Shown: positions 1 through 8,070 of the stretch, in pieces
Position numbering within the stretch: position 1 is the first letter of the stretch
Layout: the number at the start of each line of letters is the position of its first letter
Assembly (NCBI GenBank): GCA_022567155.1
Contig: JADFHN010000032.1
Coordinates: 1-41,644 of the forward strand
Length of the DNA: 41,644 bases
Reading direction: 5' to 3'
Source: Bacteroidota bacterium
GTDB taxonomy: Bacteria; Bacteroidota; Bacteroidia; Cytophagales; Cyclobacteriaceae
Notes under the pieces: model-generated
The model's database searches: none
Told to the model about the DNA's origin: nothing
What the model saw: only the letters and a program-made list of their open reading frames with translations
Program-made: the position numbers and the translations under genes

Positions 1-214
1 TGGGAGGAGGTGGAGGTGGTTGTTCCGTAGGAGGGATGTCAAGCATTTCTTCGAAGTCATCCGACACCTGTCCCAAATCAGCAAGGGCACCATCGTCATA
101 AAACTTCCATTCAAATGCGGTGATTACAATTAACAAACTGACAACCAAACCTATATTTAGATAAAGACCGGATTTTCTTGATACATCTGCTTCTGGTGAT
201 TTCTTCTCTATCAT
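1..214 (-). CDS. tonB: Energy transducer TonB, N-terminal part (cut by window edge)
   Basis: Reading the minus strand from an ATG at 212-214 gives about 71 residues before the window ends. The protein starts MIEKKSPEADVSRKSGLYLN, continues with a hydrophobic segment (IGLVVSLLIVITAFEW) and ends here in a proline run (about six Pro after a PPTEQ motif). A short cytoplasmic head, one inner-membrane anchor at about residues 22-38 and a Pro-rich periplasmic spacer is the layout of Bacteroidota TonB, which couples the ExbBD proton motor to outer-membrane receptors. The C-terminal TonB domain lies outside the window, so the assignment rests on the N-terminal signature only. Confidence 0.8.
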   Translation of the reverse strand, partial: MIEKKSPEADVSRKSGLYLNIGLVVSLLIVITAFEWKFYDDGALADLGQVSDDFEEMLDIPPTEQPPPPPP

Positions 215-385
215 GGTAAATTTTAATTTTACCGTTTTAAGTATATACGAAATTCGAATATAATATGTTGTTTCCTTAAAATTGAAGGATTCAATTAAGG
301 ACCTTTAAGATTCAAAATGAATCTCAATGAAGCATTTGACATAAGTTGGTAAAAAACCCAGTGCGTGGGTTAGTTAAGTTTTATG

Positions 386-517
386 CTAAAATTTTTTGCT
401 AGCAACTTCTAATTCAAGATATATACCATCTTTGAATCTAGTTTTTAACTCATTTGTTGTTCTTACAATTTCTGGAGTTAAACTCATACCTAAAAGTTGT
501 TCAACGAGTTGTTTCAT
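386..517 (-). CDS. Small hypothetical protein (43 aa)
   Basis: ATG at 515-517, TAG at 386-388. The product begins MKQLVEQLLGMSLTPEIVRT and ends GIYLELEVASKKF, a composition plausible for a real protein. I do not recognise the family. It lies on the same strand as the small frames at 1031-1180 and 1297-1458, in a low-GC stretch where several frames look damaged. It may be an intact small gene or the last piece of a longer one. Confidence 0.3.
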   Translation of the reverse strand: MKQLVEQLLGMSLTPEIVRTTNELKTRFKDGIYLELEVASKKF

Positions 518-549
518 TGTAATCAGGAAAAATAATTTCACTTGTAAGC

Positions 550-939
550 ATGAATTCACGTGCTTTCAAGGCAATATTTTTGAATAATACCCCCAGGGGG
601 TGGTCTAAAAATTATTTTAGTAAAATTATATTAACCATTGAGGCAGTCACTCCAAGCAAAATAAATATTTTTTTGGGAGTTGAAGGTAAATCCGCATTTA
701 CTGAATTTCATATTATTGAAAATCTTTTGCGTGGAAACTATCAGGATGCTCTTGAGTTGTTAGAGGAAAACAAGAATCTTCTATTCAATTTTCACATGTT
801 AAATAACATGCCTTTATTTGATTCCATTAGAGAAGAAGCAGTTTTTAAAAATTTATTAGAACAGAAAAAATCTGAATACAGCAGTTTAAAAGAAAAATAC
901 GGTAATATGGAATTTCTGAAAATTCTAGATAATCAGTAG
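550..939 (+). pseudogene. Possible C-terminal fragment of a TPR-type protein
   Basis: Open frame of 129 codons from an ATG at 550; an in-frame stop at 520-522 limits extension upstream. The second half (GNYQDALELLEENK, then PLFDSIREEAVFKNLL) resembles the final TPR helix pair and the D-IR-xxxFKxLL tail seen at the C-terminus of TPR-bearing regulatory proteins (for example the tail of TPR adenylate cyclases in Bacteroidota). The first 45 residues look unlike any domain I know. My reading is that this is the detached 3' end of a longer gene, but a free-standing small gene cannot be excluded. Confidence 0.3.
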
Positions 940-1030
940 ATATGATTTCCTGACCATGGAATTGAAACGATGCCGGAAACATTATTTGATAACGTGCAAT
1001 GATGGCGTACACCAGGCTCTGAATTTTCCT

Positions 1031-1180
1031 TTATGAATTTCTCAATTTTTGAATAGCAGTTTGAATCATTTCGGATTCAGCCAAAATAAACCCTGCAAAT
1101 TCTTCTACTTATTCATTGGAGTTAATTTCAACTTCTAATTGTCCCAAGTCAGCTATAAGCGTTAGATAATGAATGGAAAA
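1031..1180 (-). pseudogene. Gene remnant with an in-frame stop
   Basis: On the minus strand one frame reads protein-like sequence (…LIADLGQLEVEINSNE), a TAA at 1109-1111, then VEEFAGFILAESEMIQTAIQ and a final stop at 1031-1033. Both sides of the TAA have sensible residue composition in the same frame, which points to a nonsense mutation in a former small gene. There is no start codon at its left edge: the frame is closed by a stop at 1181-1183. The family is not recognised. Evidence is composition and frame continuity only. Confidence 0.3.
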
Positions 1181-1296
1181 TTACATAAAAATGACCTCAC
1201 TAAATGACACCAATCAGTCAAAACAATGCCTTTACCGTAGGTTATTATTTTGAGTGGCCTACGGATTAAGATATTTCTTTTCAACAAGAATACCAT

Positions 1297-1458
1297 TCAT
1301 AATGGACGCCCCTCCACTTGAGCAACCCATTCTTCAAAAGATTCAAACTGCATTTTATTACAGGTATACTCAAAAATACCTCTCAAAATTTCGTCTACTG
1401 ACTTACCAGATTTAACATCTTTTTGAATCCTCTCTCCACTTAGATATTGTTTACTCAT
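1297..1458 (-). CDS. Small hypothetical protein (53 aa)
   Basis: ATG at 1456-1458, TGA at 1297-1299. The product starts MSKQYLSGERIQKDVKSGKS, continues VDEILRGIFEYTCNKMQFES and ends FEEWVAQVEGRPL. The charged/amphipathic pattern looks like a small helical soluble protein. I cannot name the family. It is on the same strand as the remnants downstream and may belong to a small accessory module. The 1459-1720 stretch upstream of it holds no gene, only an 18-bp near-palindrome at 1623-1640. Confidence 0.4.
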   Translation of the reverse strand: MSKQYLSGERIQKDVKSGKSVDEILRGIFEYTCNKMQFESFEEWVAQVEGRPL

Positions 1459-1720
1459 TTGTTATAAGATTTTTTGTGAATAACAAAGTTCGATATATAG
1501 ATTGAGATCATTACAAATTACAGCACAACTCATGCAAAATGGCAAACAAAGGCTAAATATACTCGACCCATGGACCCCATAATCATATGTTTGGTCAATT
1601 CAATGTTCGTCTGATTTTACGTTTAGTTACATGTCACTAACTATCAGTGATTTAAGCTATTTTTTTTTGGATATTAAAAATACAGTTATCACCTTCAGCC
1701 AATAACTAAACAATACAATT

Positions 1721-1993
1721 ATGAAAACGAAATTAACAAAAGCAGAATTGGATCTCGCCTTTGATCGCCTTATGGCAATGTAGAAAAATAAAATGCGTGA
1801 AGTTAGCGAACTGAGTTACCTGGATGAGCTCACGGAAATTCAGGAACAAAGACTAGCAAAATTGGAAAGCCAGTTGGATGAATCAATAGATATTGCATCA
1901 AAATGTACCATTACCGAAAGAGCAGCCATTGCACGCAAGGTTGTTTATTACATGGACGAGATTAAAAAATTTGGAAGGCCAGGGGATAACTAA
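1721..1993 (+). pseudogene. Small hypothetical gene interrupted by an amber codon
   Basis: An ATG at 1721 opens MKTKLTKAELDLAFDRLMAM and hits TAG at 1781-1783. Exactly in frame beyond it, the next ATG at 1793 opens a 66-residue frame (MREVSELSYLDELTEIQEQR…) that ends at 1993. Together they would be one 90-residue, largely helical protein with a coiled-coil-like acidic/basic pattern. Either a nonsense mutation split the gene, or translation really starts at 1793 and the first part is a leader peptide. The family is not recognised. Neighbouring frames also carry in-frame stops, which favours decay. Confidence 0.4.
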
Positions 1994-2009
1994 AATTAGG
2001 GGAAAAAAC

Positions 2010-4415
2010 TTATTTCTTGATACTATAAAGCATCCTTCCTACTACAGGTAGTCCATTTTTGGTAATCCCTTCTACTACTATTAATACTGTGGTTTCTAAT
2101 TCTGCATTGTAAAAGGAGACATCAGTTGTTCCGGTTGAATCTATTTCAACAAATGGCTCCCAATGTAAGGTAGCTCCATGATCTGGCTTTACACTAATCT
2201 CTTGGGATTGGTTGTAAGCGGGTCTGTAAAATTCTTTTATAATAGAATATCCTTTTGGCTGGAAATTCACTAATCCATGTCTGACTAAATCTTTATTTAC
2301 AGATCCCTTTTTAGAATAAATGGCAATAACCCCTCCTGAACGACCATAAATATTTGGTCTCTTCAGGATATCTACCGTTTCAATATTAGTAATTGGGATT
2401 GAAGCAATTACTTGTGGTGACGTAGGGAATCCATCCAATAGTAGTATAGGGGTACTACCTCGAATCGTGATTTTGGGATCAAACGTACTTCCACTTATAA
2501 CCACTCCAGCGACCTTGCCCCTCAGAAAATCAGTAATACTAAGATATCCACTTAAATTTGCATCATCCATAATTAATCTTGTATCGGGGTTTGAATATAA
2601 TTGACCTGATTTCCTTTCGGTCATTGGATCTATTTTGGTAGCCTCAATCACTACTTCCTCCAGTATAATGTTCATTGCAGATAAATCAAAGGCAGCTTCA
2701 ATTTCAGCTCTTTTTTTGCCCATTTCAAACACCTGTCTATAATTAATGAATTCATTTTCATCAAATTCCATTAAATTCCTTTCGAAGTTTGGCATGGTTG
2801 AAATTGAATCAACTATTACCTGAATTCCACCTTTGTTTCCTTTTTTCCTTTGTCCCTGTATGATGATTTCGGTGGAAGAAGAGATGTCCAGATTGTAGAA
2901 CCCAAAATTACCGGCTTCATCCGTTACAGCATTTTGAAACAACCAATCCCCGGATTGGATAATCATATAAACAATTCCATTGGAAATAGGTTTTTTAAAC
3001 TGGTTGGTTAATTTCCCGGTAATGTTAATACCGGCCTCAAATAGATACTTAGGTTCATCATAATTGTCGGTTAATACTTTTTCCCATTTATACCTTCTCC
3101 ACCCATGAGTCATTAATAAAATATCCAATGCCTGGTCAGCTTTCTCATTAGCGGGGTCAAAATAAAATCCGGGATCTTTAATATAGCCCTTTAACTCCGA
3201 AGTTAGGAGCAGGTAATTGTGAATATTGTGTGCATGTTGATAATTAAAATTAACTTGGTTCAGATCAACTGCGGATAGGGAAAGATTGGCCATGACAGGC
3301 AATTTTTTATCATTGGTTAGCTTGATACTAATATTAACCGAATCCCTGGGCTGGTATTCATCCTTTTTACTGGTTATTTCAATACTATATGCAGGAGGTT
3401 TTTTAATATAAATAAGTCGTTCAGCTTTTGGATACAGGTTTTCATCAAAAACCGTAAAGTGTATAATTCCAACTGGTAAACTTAATTTTGGAATCGATAT
3501 CTTTATGTTTTTATTTAAGGATCCATAAGTCATAAAAAATATCTTTCCCTGAGATTGGGCAACCAGCCAAACTCTTTTTCCGATTTCTTTGGGTAGGTCA
3601 GCAGTGGAAACCAGGTTTACATATACAAAATCCGCCTTACTGTTGTCAACAGAAAGAATAAATTCCTCCTGTACAGGAGCCGGTAGTTTGTATTTAGACA
3701 TTGATATACTCCCTGTATTAATCTCCGCAAAGTAGGTTGTTTCGGGCGCTGGATTAATTGTTATTAATCCCATGCCTTTATGAAAGCTTTCAAACTCCTG
3801 GATGATGTTGTTGTCCTGATCAATTATCTTGCCACTTACCTGCTTTCCTTTACCCTCCAAATTACTTGCTTTGAAAGCAACTTTGTTTTCAATTCCTGAA
3901 ATCATATATCCTCCTTCCGGGAAGAATTGCAGTACTATGGAATCAGAACGATATGTCATTTTTTCCAAAGAAATTAAAGGACTTAGAATACTAATTTTTC
4001 TTTCAAACAACAGGAAGGCATCAAAATTTCTCATCCAATTTGAGTATGCGTGTAAAGTATACACGCCAGTAGGTAAGTTCTTATCAAGGGTAATATTTCC
4101 ATGGCCCATTCCTTCTTTAATTCTTACTTTTTTTCGATCCACTACTTCTTGATTTTGGTTCATAAAATCCACGTATACCACTTGTGAGAAAGGCTGGTGA
4201 ATATGCGAATTGGCATTTACAATGTATATTTTAAACCAGATATCATCCCCAGCAAAATAAAATGGCCTGTCAAAATGCAGGTAAACCTTTTCCTGTAAGT
4301 AGTTATCAGCATAATCTTTCAGCTTACGAATTAGATATTGGGTGAAATCATTGCTTGTATTTATGAAAGAGAAGGCAGCTATAATAGATATCAGAAGAAG
4401 ACCCGAAATACGCAT
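2010..4415 (-). CDS. Secreted MG2-like / TonB-receptor plug-domain protein
   Basis: The start at 4415 is chosen because MRISGLLLISIIAAFSFIN forms a clean signal peptide; the frame is open further upstream to 4724, but those about 100 residues lack protein-like character. The mature part begins with the YLQEKVYLHFDRPFYFAGDD block, typical of Bacteroidota proteins with alpha-2-macroglobulin MG-type domains. Beta-sandwich repeats follow, with a carboxypeptidase-like segment near residues 480-560. A TonB-receptor plug domain sits near the C-terminus (ITDFLRGKVAGVVISGS, TIRGSTPILLLDGFPTS, IYGRSGGVIAIYSKKG). No beta-barrel follows, so it is not itself a receptor. Such proteins are presumed to act at the outer membrane with TonB systems, and a tonB gene lies 1.8 kb away. 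The exact role is unknown. Confidence 0.75.
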   Translation of the reverse strand: MRISGLLLISIIAAFSFINTSNDFTQYLIRKLKDYADNYLQEKVYLHFDRPFYFAGDDIWFKIYIVNANSHIHQPFSQVVYVDFMNQNQEVVDRKKVRIKEGMGHGNITLDKNLPTGVYTLHAYSNWMRNFDAFLLFERKISILSPLISLEKMTYRSDSIVLQFFPEGGYMISGIENKVAFKASNLEGKGKQVSGKIIDQDNNIIQEFESFHKGMGLITINPAPETTYFAEINTGSISMSKYKLPAPVQEEFILSVDNSKADFVYVNLVSTADLPKEIGKRVWLVAQSQGKIFFMTYGSLNKNIKISIPKLSLPVGIIHFTVFDENLYPKAERLIYIKKPPAYSIEITSKKDEYQPRDSVNISIKLTNDKKLPVMANLSLSAVDLNQVNFNYQHAHNIHNYLLLTSELKGYIKDPGFYFDPANEKADQALDILLMTHGWRRYKWEKVLTDNYDEPKYLFEAGINITGKLTNQFKKPISNGIVYMIIQSGDWLFQNAVTDEAGNFGFYNLDISSSTEIIIQGQRKKGNKGGIQVIVDSISTMPNFERNLMEFDENEFINYRQVFEMGKKRAEIEAAFDLSAMNIILEEVVIEATKIDPMTERKSGQLYSNPDTRLIMDDANLSGYLSITDFLRGKVAGVVISGSTFDPKITIRGSTPILLLDGFPTSPQVIASIPITNIETVDILKRPNIYGRSGGVIAIYSKKGSVNKDLVRHGLVNFQPKGYSIIKEFYRPAYNQSQEISVKPDHGATLHWEPFVEIDSTGTTDVSFYNAELETTVLIVVEGITKNGLPVVGRMLYSIKK

Positions 4416-4740
4416 AGTCATTAAGGTTAAGTGCCCCTTGGCTTTGTTAAAAATAATAAGGATTTGGGATTTGAGCAAATACTCAAGGGTTTTGATCTTA
4501 CGTATAAGGGTTACTAGCATTTTTAGAGTCATATGGTTAAGATGATTGGAAATAAAGTTGAGAAATCGAATAGAGGGAATATCAGAAGATGAAAGATGAT
4601 TACTTGAATCTTCTTCAAACGGAATACTGCAAGTAGAGGAAATTTGATTTGCGGTAAATCGCATATATTCTGTTTGCAAATTGTTTGCAAATCCTATATT
4701 GAAGCATAAAAAATGGAGCTTCAAATAAACATTGTAACCC
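4416..4740. other. Stretch without a supported gene
   Basis: This is the upstream region of the MG2/plug gene. The gene's frame stays open through most of it (to an ATG at 4722-4724), but the encoded residues show no domain and precede a good signal peptide. I regard it as leader and promoter DNA. I found no convincing -33/-7 pair. Confidence 0.4.
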
Positions 4741-4753
4741 CTTGATAATCAAA

Positions 4754-4770
4754 GCGGAGAGGGAGGGATT
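4754..4770. repeat. 17-bp copy of the tRNA-Ser 3' end (possible att site)
   Basis: The 17 bases gcggagagggagggatt are identical to 4918-4934, which are the 3' acceptor strand, T-arm 3' strand and first flanking base of tRNA-Ser. They lie in the same orientation 164 bp away. A duplicated tRNA 3' end is what tRNA-targeting integrases leave at the far side of an insertion. The next bases (4774-4798) form a GC-rich hairpin resembling a tRNA variable arm, so a degenerate partial tRNA copy is the alternative. Confidence 0.5.
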
Positions 4771-4805
4771 ACCTGGCGGTGATCCCCGGGAGGGGGACCG
4801 TCAAA

Positions 4806-4914
4806 GCAAAATCCCGTCGCTACGCTTTCCTAAAGGATTCACCTTCGTATTCACCCCCAAGGCGGTTTCGCGAATCTGAATCCTTTATGATTTCTCCGAA
4901 ACCCAGGATTTTGC
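4806..4914. repeat. Nested inverted-repeat element between the tRNA-end repeats
   Basis: Two perfect nested inverted repeats are visible. The outer arms are GCAAAATCC (4806-4814) and GGATTTTGC (4906-4914); the inner arms are AAAGGATTCA (4832-4841) and TGAATCCTTT (4877-4886). The whole 109-bp unit sits exactly between the two 17-bp direct repeats. No coding frame is credible here. It could be a miniature mobile element or the residue of a larger integration. Confidence 0.5.
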
Positions 4915-4918
4915 ATTG

Positions 4919-5006
4919 CGGAGAGGGAGGGATTCGAACCCGCGGTCCCGCAAGGCGGGACACCTGATTTCGAGTCAGGCCCGTTCGACCACTCCGGCAC
5001 CTCTCC
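4919..5006 (-). tRNA. tRNA-Ser (anticodon CGA)
   Basis: Read on the minus strand, acceptor arm GGAGAGG pairs with CCTCTCC followed by discriminator G. The D region is CCGGAGTGGTCGAACGG. The anticodon stem CCTGA/TCAGG closes loop CTCGAAA, giving anticodon CGA at 4970-4972 (decodes UCG). A long variable arm (GTCCCGC CTT GCGGGAC) is the mark of a class II tRNA, fitting serine. The T loop is TTCGAAT; the T stem has one C-T mismatch (GCGGG/CCCTC). CCA is not encoded. Confidence 0.95.
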
Positions 5007-5096
5007 GATTGATCTGCCCAAATTTAGCCAAACACCATCAATTTAATTACCAATATGAACTATTCTTCCCATGAATCAATTATTTACTAAAAATAG

Positions 5097-5128
5097 TATG
5101 CATGCATAACATTTTTTGTTTAACTTCG
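5097..5128 (+). promoter_or_regulatory. Candidate marR-fad promoter and operator
   Basis: TATGCATGCATA at 5097-5108 is a perfect 12-bp palindrome. A Bacteroidota-like -7 box with one mismatch (TAACTTCG against TAnnTTTG) follows at 5121-5128, just before the ATG at 5147. The palindrome covers the expected -33 region, where a MarR dimer would block RNA polymerase. Autoregulation by the adjacent MarR protein is an inference from position. Confidence 0.4.
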
Positions 5129-5146
5129 TATTTATAAATGCAACAT

Positions 5147-5623
5147 ATGAAACCTGAAGACACAGTCGATTACCACATCAAAACAGCGTGGCATGCCATT
5201 TCCCGCATGTACAACCAGCAGGCGGCAAAGTATAAAGCCACCATGTCGGAAGGATTTGTATTGCTGAACATTAAAAGCGATGAAGGTACGCCTGCAACGA
5301 AAATTGCCCCGCTGATGGGGCTCGAGTCAAGAAGCCTGACGCGCATTCTCAAGAGGTTGGAAGATGAAGGAATGATCTATAAAAAAAAGGACCCCAACGA
5401 TGGCAGGTCTGTACGGATATTTCTTACCGATGAAGGTGAAAAGAAAAGGAAGATTTCAGCTGATACGGTTAAATCTTTCAATGTAAAAGTCAGGAGCGCC
5501 ATTCCGGAAAAAAAGCTTAACCTGTTTTTTGATGTGATGTCGCAGATAAACCGGTTGATCGAAGAAGTCACAAAAAATAAATCTCTTAACAATGAAACAA
5601 AGCCCAACTTATTGGTGAAATGA
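5147..5623 (+). CDS. MarR-family transcriptional regulator of the fad operon
   Basis: About 158 residues with the MarR winged-helix fold. It has an N-terminal dimerisation helix (AWHAISRMYNQ), a helix-turn-helix around TPATKIAPLMGLESRSLTRI and the wing motif DPNDGRSVRIFLTDEG with its characteristic D-x-R-x-x/L-T-x-x-G spacing. The second ATG (5147, MKPEDTVDYH) is preferred over 5138 because it leaves room for the candidate promoter. Its stop overlaps the next start by four bases (ATGA at 5620-5623), so it is translationally coupled to the beta-oxidation genes. It most likely represses them and responds to an acyl-CoA or fatty acid, but the ligand is not visible in the sequence. Confidence 0.85.
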   Translation: MKPEDTVDYHIKTAWHAISRMYNQQAAKYKATMSEGFVLLNIKSDEGTPATKIAPLMGLESRSLTRILKRLEDEGMIYKKKDPNDGRSVRIFLTDEGEKKRKISADTVKSFNVKVRSAIPEKKLNLFFDVMSQINRLIEEVTKNKSLNNETKPNLLVK

Positions 5624-8019
5624 AAAGAGCGATAAAGAAAGCCGCAGTATTGGGATCGGGAATTATGGGTTCCCGCATTGCCTGCCATCTGGCTAACATA
5701 GGGGTGGAAGTTTTACTCCTGGATATAGTTCCCGAAGAGCTTACCGATGCTGAAAAAGTAAAAGGCCTGGATGAAAACAGCCCGTTATTCAGAAACAGGA
5801 TAGTGAACGATTCATTCAACTCCGCCATTAAAAGCAAGCCTGCCCCGTTGTATCATACGAATTTTGCCAACCGTATCAGCACCGGGAATTTCAGTGATAA
5901 TATGAAGGATATTAAAGACGCTGACTGGATCATTGAAGTGGTGGTTGAAAATCTCGACATCAAAAAGAAAGTGTTTGACGAGGTTGAAAAACACCGCGCC
6001 CCGGGCACACTTATAACGTCCAATACATCGGGTATCCCGATCAACCTGATGCTGGACGGAAGAAGTGAAGACTTTCAGAAGCATTTTCTGGGCACACATT
6101 TTTTCAATCCGCCCCGCTATCTGAATTTGCTTGAGATTATTCCAACAGAAAAAACCGATCCTGATATCACTGGATTTTTTATGCAATACGGGGATCTTTT
6201 TCTTGGCAAAACGACCGTATTATGCAAAGATACGCCTGCTTTCATTGCCAACAGAGTTGGTATTTACGCCATATTGAAAGTACTGGATACCATGCAAAAA
6301 CTCGATCTGGATGTGGACCAGATCGACAAACTGACCGGACCGGTAATCGGACACCCGAAATCAGCTACCTTCAGAACCACTGATATAGTGGGCCTGGATA
6401 CACTGATCAAGGTAACTGACAATTTGTATGCAGCGTTAGAAAATGACGAATCCCGGGATACTTTCAGGTTGCCGGAAATAATTAAAAAACTGGAGGAAAA
6501 GAACTGGCTTGGCGATAAAACCGGACAGGGTTTTTATAAGAAAACAAAGGAAAAAGGGAAAACAAAGATCCTGACCCTCGACCTGAAAACCCTCGGGTAT
6601 AAACCCAGGCAAAAGGTAAAATTCGCCACCCTTGAAACCACCAAGGCGATTGATAACCTGAAAGAAAGGATGAAGGTGCTGATGGCGGGAAAAGATGTAG
6701 CCGGAGAGTTTTACCGCGACTCTAATTATGGTCTTTTTAAATACGTGTCGTTCAGAATACCGGAAATTGCAGACGAGTTGTACAAAATTGACGATGCGGT
6801 TAAAGCAGGATTCGGATGGGAAATCGGCCCGTTTGAAATATGGGATGCCGTCGGTGTTCAAAAAACCGTAGCGGAAATGGAAAAAGCAGGGTACAAACCC
6901 AATCAGTGGGTGTACGACATGCTGGAGGCGGGAAATGAATCCTTTTACATGGTGGAAGAAGGCGTTCGAAAGTATTATGATATACCTTCCAAAACATATA
7001 AATCCATCCCGGGCAAAGAGCAATTCATCATACTGGATGACCTGAGAAAAAACAATGCGATCTGGAATAATTCGGGTTCCACCATATTCAATCTTGGCGA
7101 CGGGGTGCTCGGCCTTGAATTCCATACCAAAATGAATACACTGGGGGGTGAGGTGATCGAAGGATTGCACAAAGCCCTCGATATGGCTGAAAAAGAATAT
7201 AAAGGGCTTGTAATCGGAAACCAGGGGGCACAGTTTTCGGCCGGTGCCAATCTGGGACTGGTGTTTATGTATGCCATTGAGCAGGAATATGACGAACTGG
7301 ATTTTATGATCAGGCATTTTCAGAACACGATGATGCGGGTTCGATACTCTTCTGTTCCTGTTGTAGTTGCTCCTCATGGCCTGACACTGGGCGGAGGATG
7401 CGAAATGACGATGCATGCCGACCGTGTACAAGCCGCAGCTGAAACGTACATTGGCCTTGTGGAGGTTGGCGTTGGGGTGATACCAGCGGGCGGTGGAACA
7501 AAAGAATTAACAAAACGGATATCTGACAGCTTTGAAGAAGGCGACATTGTATTGAACATGCTGCAGAATTCTTTTATGAATATAGCCACTGCAAAAGTGG
7601 CCACTTCGGCTCATGAGGCTTTTGATATGCATTTATTGAGAAGAGGCGATGGGATTTCTGTGAACAGGTTGAGGCAGATTACCGATGCCAAAAAAGCAGT
7701 GATCGAAATGTATGACACAGGATACGTAAAACCTGTGGAATCTAAAAGTATTAAAGTGCAGGGCAAAACAGGCCTCGCATTGTTTTACACCGGCATCAAC
7801 GGCATGCAGATGGGGAAATATATTTCGGAGCATGACGTGAAGATTGCAAAAAAAATTGCCTGGGTGATGTGCGGCGGTGATTTGAGCTATCCGCAGGAAG
7901 TAAGCGAGCAATATTTGCTGGACCTTGAAAGGGAAGCATTCCTTAGCCTGTGCGGCGAACGAAAGACCCTGGAAAGAATCCAGGCGATACTGCAGGGCGG
8001 GAAACCGCTTAGAAATTAG
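5620..8019 (+). CDS. fadN: 3-hydroxyacyl-CoA dehydrogenase / enoyl-CoA hydratase (FadN type)
   Basis: The 799-residue bifunctional enzyme catalyses steps two and three of fatty-acid beta-oxidation. An NAD-binding Rossmann domain comes first (AAVLGSGIMGSRIACHLANI, residues about 8-27). The dehydrogenase signature (GTHFFNPPRYLNLLEIIPT; FIANRVGIYAIL; GFYKKTKEKG) follows. The crotonase domain is C-terminal (FSAGANLGLVF near residue 540; LTLGGGCEMTMHADRVQAAA; GLVEVGVGVIPAGGGTKEL). This order, dehydrogenase then hydratase, and the length match Bacillus FadN and are the reverse of E. coli FadB. It is coupled to marR by an ATGA overlap. The thiolase normally adjacent is displaced here by the four-helix-bundle element that begins one base after this stop codon. 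Confidence 0.93.
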   Translation: MKRAIKKAAVLGSGIMGSRIACHLANIGVEVLLLDIVPEELTDAEKVKGLDENSPLFRNRIVNDSFNSAIKSKPAPLYHTNFANRISTGNFSDNMKDIKDADWIIEVVVENLDIKKKVFDEVEKHRAPGTLITSNTSGIPINLMLDGRSEDFQKHFLGTHFFNPPRYLNLLEIIPTEKTDPDITGFFMQYGDLFLGKTTVLCKDTPAFIANRVGIYAILKVLDTMQKLDLDVDQIDKLTGPVIGHPKSATFRTTDIVGLDTLIKVTDNLYAALENDESRDTFRLPEIIKKLEEKNWLGDKTGQGFYKKTKEKGKTKILTLDLKTLGYKPRQKVKFATLETTKAIDNLKERMKVLMAGKDVAGEFYRDSNYGLFKYVSFRIPEIADELYKIDDAVKAGFGWEIGPFEIWDAVGVQKTVAEMEKAGYKPNQWVYDMLEAGNESFYMVEEGVRKYYDIPSKTYKSIPGKEQFIILDDLRKNNAIWNNSGSTIFNLGDGVLGLEFHTKMNTLGGEVIEGLHKALDMAEKEYKGLVIGNQGAQFSAGANLGLVFMYAIEQEYDELDFMIRHFQNTMMRVRYSSVPVVVAPHGLTLGGGCEMTMHADRVQAAAETYIGLVEVGVGVIPAGGGTKELTKRISDSFEEGDIVLNMLQNSFMNIATAKVATSAHEAFDMHLLRRGDGISVNRLRQITDAKKAVIEMYDTGYVKPVESKSIKVQGKTGLALFYTGINGMQMGKYISEHDVKIAKKIAWVMCGGDLSYPQEVSEQYLLDLEREAFLSLCGERKTLERIQAILQGGKPLRN

Positions 8020-8060
8020 TTGGCAGTTGGCAGTTGGCAGTTAGCAGTTAACAGTTGGCA
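8020..8060 (+). repeat. 7-bp tandem repeat array, left end of S23-family element
   Basis: Units start at 8020, 8027, 8034 (TTGGCAG, three identical), 8041 (TTAGCAG), 8048 (TTAACAG) and 8055 (TTGGCA, partial). The array begins on the base after the fadN stop and ends 10 bp before the four-helix-bundle gene. Reverse-complement copies occur after that gene (8454-8466). Confidence 0.9.
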
Positions 8061-8070
8061 AAAATTATAA

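Noticed and set aside
396-587. A 63-codon plus-strand frame.
   Set aside because: It is antisense to the 43-aa minus-strand frame at 386-517, which has more protein-like composition, and it overlaps the frame at 550.
1623-1640. Near-palindrome TTAGTTACATGTCACTAA as an operator.
   Set aside because: There is one mismatch, no regulator gene nearby and no clear promoter; may be chance in AT-rich DNA.
1109-1783. Stop-codon recoding (TAA/TAG read as sense).
   Set aside because: Core genes in the window use TAA, TAG and TGA as normal ends, so decay is the simpler explanation.
4421-4724. N-terminal extension of the MG2/plug protein.
   Set aside because: It would bury a good signal peptide about 100 residues inside the protein, and the added residues look random.
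6436-7431. A 331-codon minus-strand frame opposite fadN.
   Set aside because: It is antisense to a clearly recognised enzyme, and its composition (His/Phe/Cys-rich) is typical of a mirror frame.
8020-8060. CRISPR-like interpretation of the TTGGCAG array.
   Set aside because: Units are contiguous, 7 bp long and without spacers; no cas genes are present. The array at 39941 was judged the same way.
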